From Pseudomonadota bacterium (lineage in GTDB: Bacteria > Pseudomonadota > Alphaproteobacteria > Rickettsiales > UBA3002): DNA of 64,000 bases. The notes beneath the pieces were generated by a model that was given only the letters and a program-made list of their open reading frames with translations, was not told the DNA's origin and did no database searches. This document shows, one piece after another, positions 62,925 to 64,000 of this stretch (position 1 is the stretch's first letter; every line of letters begins with the position of its first letter). A program made the position numbers and the translations under genes. Location of the stretch: assembly GCA_040384265.1 (NCBI GenBank), contig JAZKJM010000004.1, positions 1 to 64,000 of the forward strand, in the 5' to 3' direction.

Positions 62925-63544
62925 GCGAGCGTCGCCGCATCCGGCCAGCGATAATGGCCTTCCAGAATCGTCGCTGTATCAATCGCGGCCAATTGGGCGG
63001 TCATGGTTTCGATATAGCGCGCCATGCGGTCGAGCTGGGCGACATCGCCCTGTTCCACTGTGCCATACAGGTTGCGGGCAAGCGCCGTGCGCAACACCGC
63101 CGCATCGCTGAGGCCCGCCGCATAGGCCTGCAAACTGCCGTGATAGGACTTGCCCATCTTCTTGATCCGCTTGCTGACGCCAGTATCGGCGATGCCCATT
63201 TCGCGCAGCGAGCGATCCATATCCGCAAAAAATGCTTCGCTGAGGAATTGCCCGAACTGTTCCAGCGCTTCGCGCAGGGGGCGTTCCGCCCCCGCTACCG
63301 CTCCCCCTCGTTCGCTCCGCTCCGGCTCGCCCGCAGGGCTACGCACCGCCGCGTCAGCCACCAACCGATGCTGGATCAGGAACTGATGCAGCACGATCAG
63401 CTCGAAGCGGCCATCGATCGTATCGGGCACTTGCGCGGTGGTGAAGAAAAAGGGATTTCGTGCAGCCGCAACGAGTGCTATATAGGTGGCGACCACCGCC
63501 GCAGGCGGCTTGGGAATGAACAGTTTACGAAGGGCGCCGAGCAT
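62921..63544 (-). CDS. Ubiquinol-cytochrome c chaperone (CBP3/UQCC1-like)
   Basis: 207 aa from the ATG at 63544, with GGAG six bases upstream; a TTG at 63556 is less likely. Helical domain: VVATYIALVAAARNPFFF, GRFELIVLHQFLIQHRL, then SEAFFADMDRSLREMGIADTGVSKRIKKMGKSYHGSL, the conserved family core. It helps assembly of the cytochrome bc1 complex. Residues about 67-90 (VRSPAGEPERSERGGAVAGA and following) are foreign to the family and come from an inserted palindromic repeat that keeps the frame. Gene pair with divergent bamE is typical of Alphaproteobacteria. Confidence 0.88.
   Translation of the reverse strand: MLGALRKLFIPKPPAAVVATYIALVAAARNPFFFTTAQVPDTIDGRFELIVLHQFLIQHRLVADAAVRSPAGEPERSERGGAVAGAERPLREALEQFGQFLSEAFFADMDRSLREMGIADTGVSKRIKKMGKSYHGSLQAYAAGLSDAAVLRTALARNLYGTVEQGDVAQLDRMARYIETMTAQLAAIDTATILEGHYRWPDAATLA
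63275..63346 (-). repeat. Dispersed GC-rich palindromic element, in-frame copy
   Basis: Reverse complement matches the intergenic element at 9971-10056, sharing the core GAACGAGGGGGAGCGGTAGC (plus-strand complement at 63292-63311) and the GGGGGC...GCCCCC hairpin (63276-63293). About 72 bases, a multiple of three, with no stop codon in the host frame. Confidence 0.75.
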
Positions 63545-63546
63545 CC

Positions 63547-64000
63547 ATGACTCCAAGGTTTATGCGTTTCCTGCTTCCTATCAGCATCGCCATGATGATG
63601 GCAAGCTGCGTGCCGATTGTCGATACGCGCGGCCACAGCAACGAGTCGGCGGATATGAGCCAGATCGTCGCCGGGCAAACCAGCGCGGACGATGTGGCGG
63701 CCCTGCTGGGCAGCCCCACCACCAGCTCCAATTTCGGTGAGATGACGTGGTATTACGTCACCCAGAAACAGGAGCGCGTGGGCGTGCTGGCGCCGGAAGT
63801 GACGGAGCAGCACGTGACCGCGATCAGCTTCGATGGCAACAAAATCGTGAAGGACATCAGCGAATACGCCAAGGAAGAAGGCAAGCTGGTGGATATCGTC
63901 GATAAGACCACCCCGACCGAGGGCCATAAGATCACCTTCATGGAGCAAATGCTGGGCAATTTCGGGCGCTTCAACAGCCCCGGCCGCAGCATCGATCCGC
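63547..64000 (+). CDS. bamE: Outer-membrane assembly lipoprotein BamE (partial)
   Basis: At least 151 aa, open to the window end. Start ATG at 63547; an ATG at 63562 is equally possible. Lipoprotein signal ending in MMMASC (Cys at residue 21), then the SmpA/OmlA fold: GQTSADDVAALLGSPTTSS and MTWYYVTQKQERVGVLAPEV. Member of the Bam complex that inserts barrel proteins. Only two bases separate its first ATG from the divergent chaperone's ATG, so promoters must lie inside the opposite genes. Confidence 0.9.
   Translation, partial: MTPRFMRFLLPISIAMMMASCVPIVDTRGHSNESADMSQIVAGQTSADDVAALLGSPTTSSNFGEMTWYYVTQKQERVGVLAPEVTEQHVTAISFDGNKIVKDISEYAKEEGKLVDIVDKTTPTEGHKITFMEQMLGNFGRFNSPGRSIDP

Overview
The window is about 64 kb of GC-rich chromosome from an alphaproteobacterium. 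The lineage call rests on several gene families that are largely confined to, or typical of, Alphaproteobacteria: UPF0262, DUF2628, DUF2125, a MipZ-type division ATPase, a ubiquinol-cytochrome c chaperone beside bamE, a CpaA-type prepilin peptidase, and the DUF2628/hisHAFE arrangement. One gene (38.1-39.4 kb) resembles a family I associate mainly with Rickettsiales, and dispersed palindromic elements occur, one of them inside a coding sequence. This suggests an unclassified, possibly early-branching lineage. I cannot name a genus. The cell appears flagellated, piliated and free-living in metabolism (histidine synthesis, agmatine catabolism, malate synthase).

Layout. 0-3.3 kb: end of a tRNA-Leu gene, a YiiX-like hydrolase, a TPR/SGNH protein, a PhnA-type small protein and a MarR-GNAT fusion. 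3.4-8.7 kb: operon hisB-DUF2628-hisH-GNAT-hisA-hisF-hisE-hinT, most junctions overlapping by 1-4 bases, then a methyltransferase. 8.8-12.5 kb (minus strand): maf, infA, UPF0262, hisD, hisG, with REP-like palindromes between genes. 12.6-16.1 kb: two closely related prepilin-like genes and a third prepilin-like gene carrying three Cys-rich repeats. 16.1-24.1 kb: murA, a protein with a caspase-clan-like His/Cys pair, dcd, tRNA-Thr, a DUF2269/DUF4166/saccharopine-dehydrogenase-like group and a large flagellin behind a consensus sigma-54 promoter. 24.4-29.7 kb: recQ and an emrAB-type efflux operon diverging from its TetR regulator across a palindromic operator.

29.7-40.5 kb is an orphan block: a 181-aa Ser/Thr-rich protein, a 1392-aa protein ending in a Pro-Val tract, a flagellin without a central domain, a 744-aa membrane-anchored helical-repeat protein, a DUF2748-like protein and a 325-aa unknown, ending at tRNA-Arg beside a long imperfect palindrome. 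40.9-49.3 kb: DUF2125, aguB-aguA, an unknown Gly/Ala-rich protein, a phosphohexomutase, mipZ, cpaA and a YihY-family membrane protein. 49.4-53.7 kb: malate synthase, an SNase-like secreted protein, holC and pepA. 53.8-60.9 kb: the envelope operon lptF-lptG-lptD-surA-ksgA, convergent with gmk. 61.0-64.0 kb: a copper chaperone and Sco1 pair for cytochrome oxidase assembly, an Ala/Pro-rich unknown, the cytochrome bc1 chaperone gene with an in-frame palindromic insertion, and the start of bamE.

The most unusual material is: the palindromic element shared between an intergenic region and the bc1-chaperone gene; the 1392-aa and 744-aa orphans; the putative clan-CD protein; the Cys-repeat pilin; and the structured inverted repeats at 26.3 and 40.6 kb. 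I found no CRISPR array, transposase, integrase or prophage.
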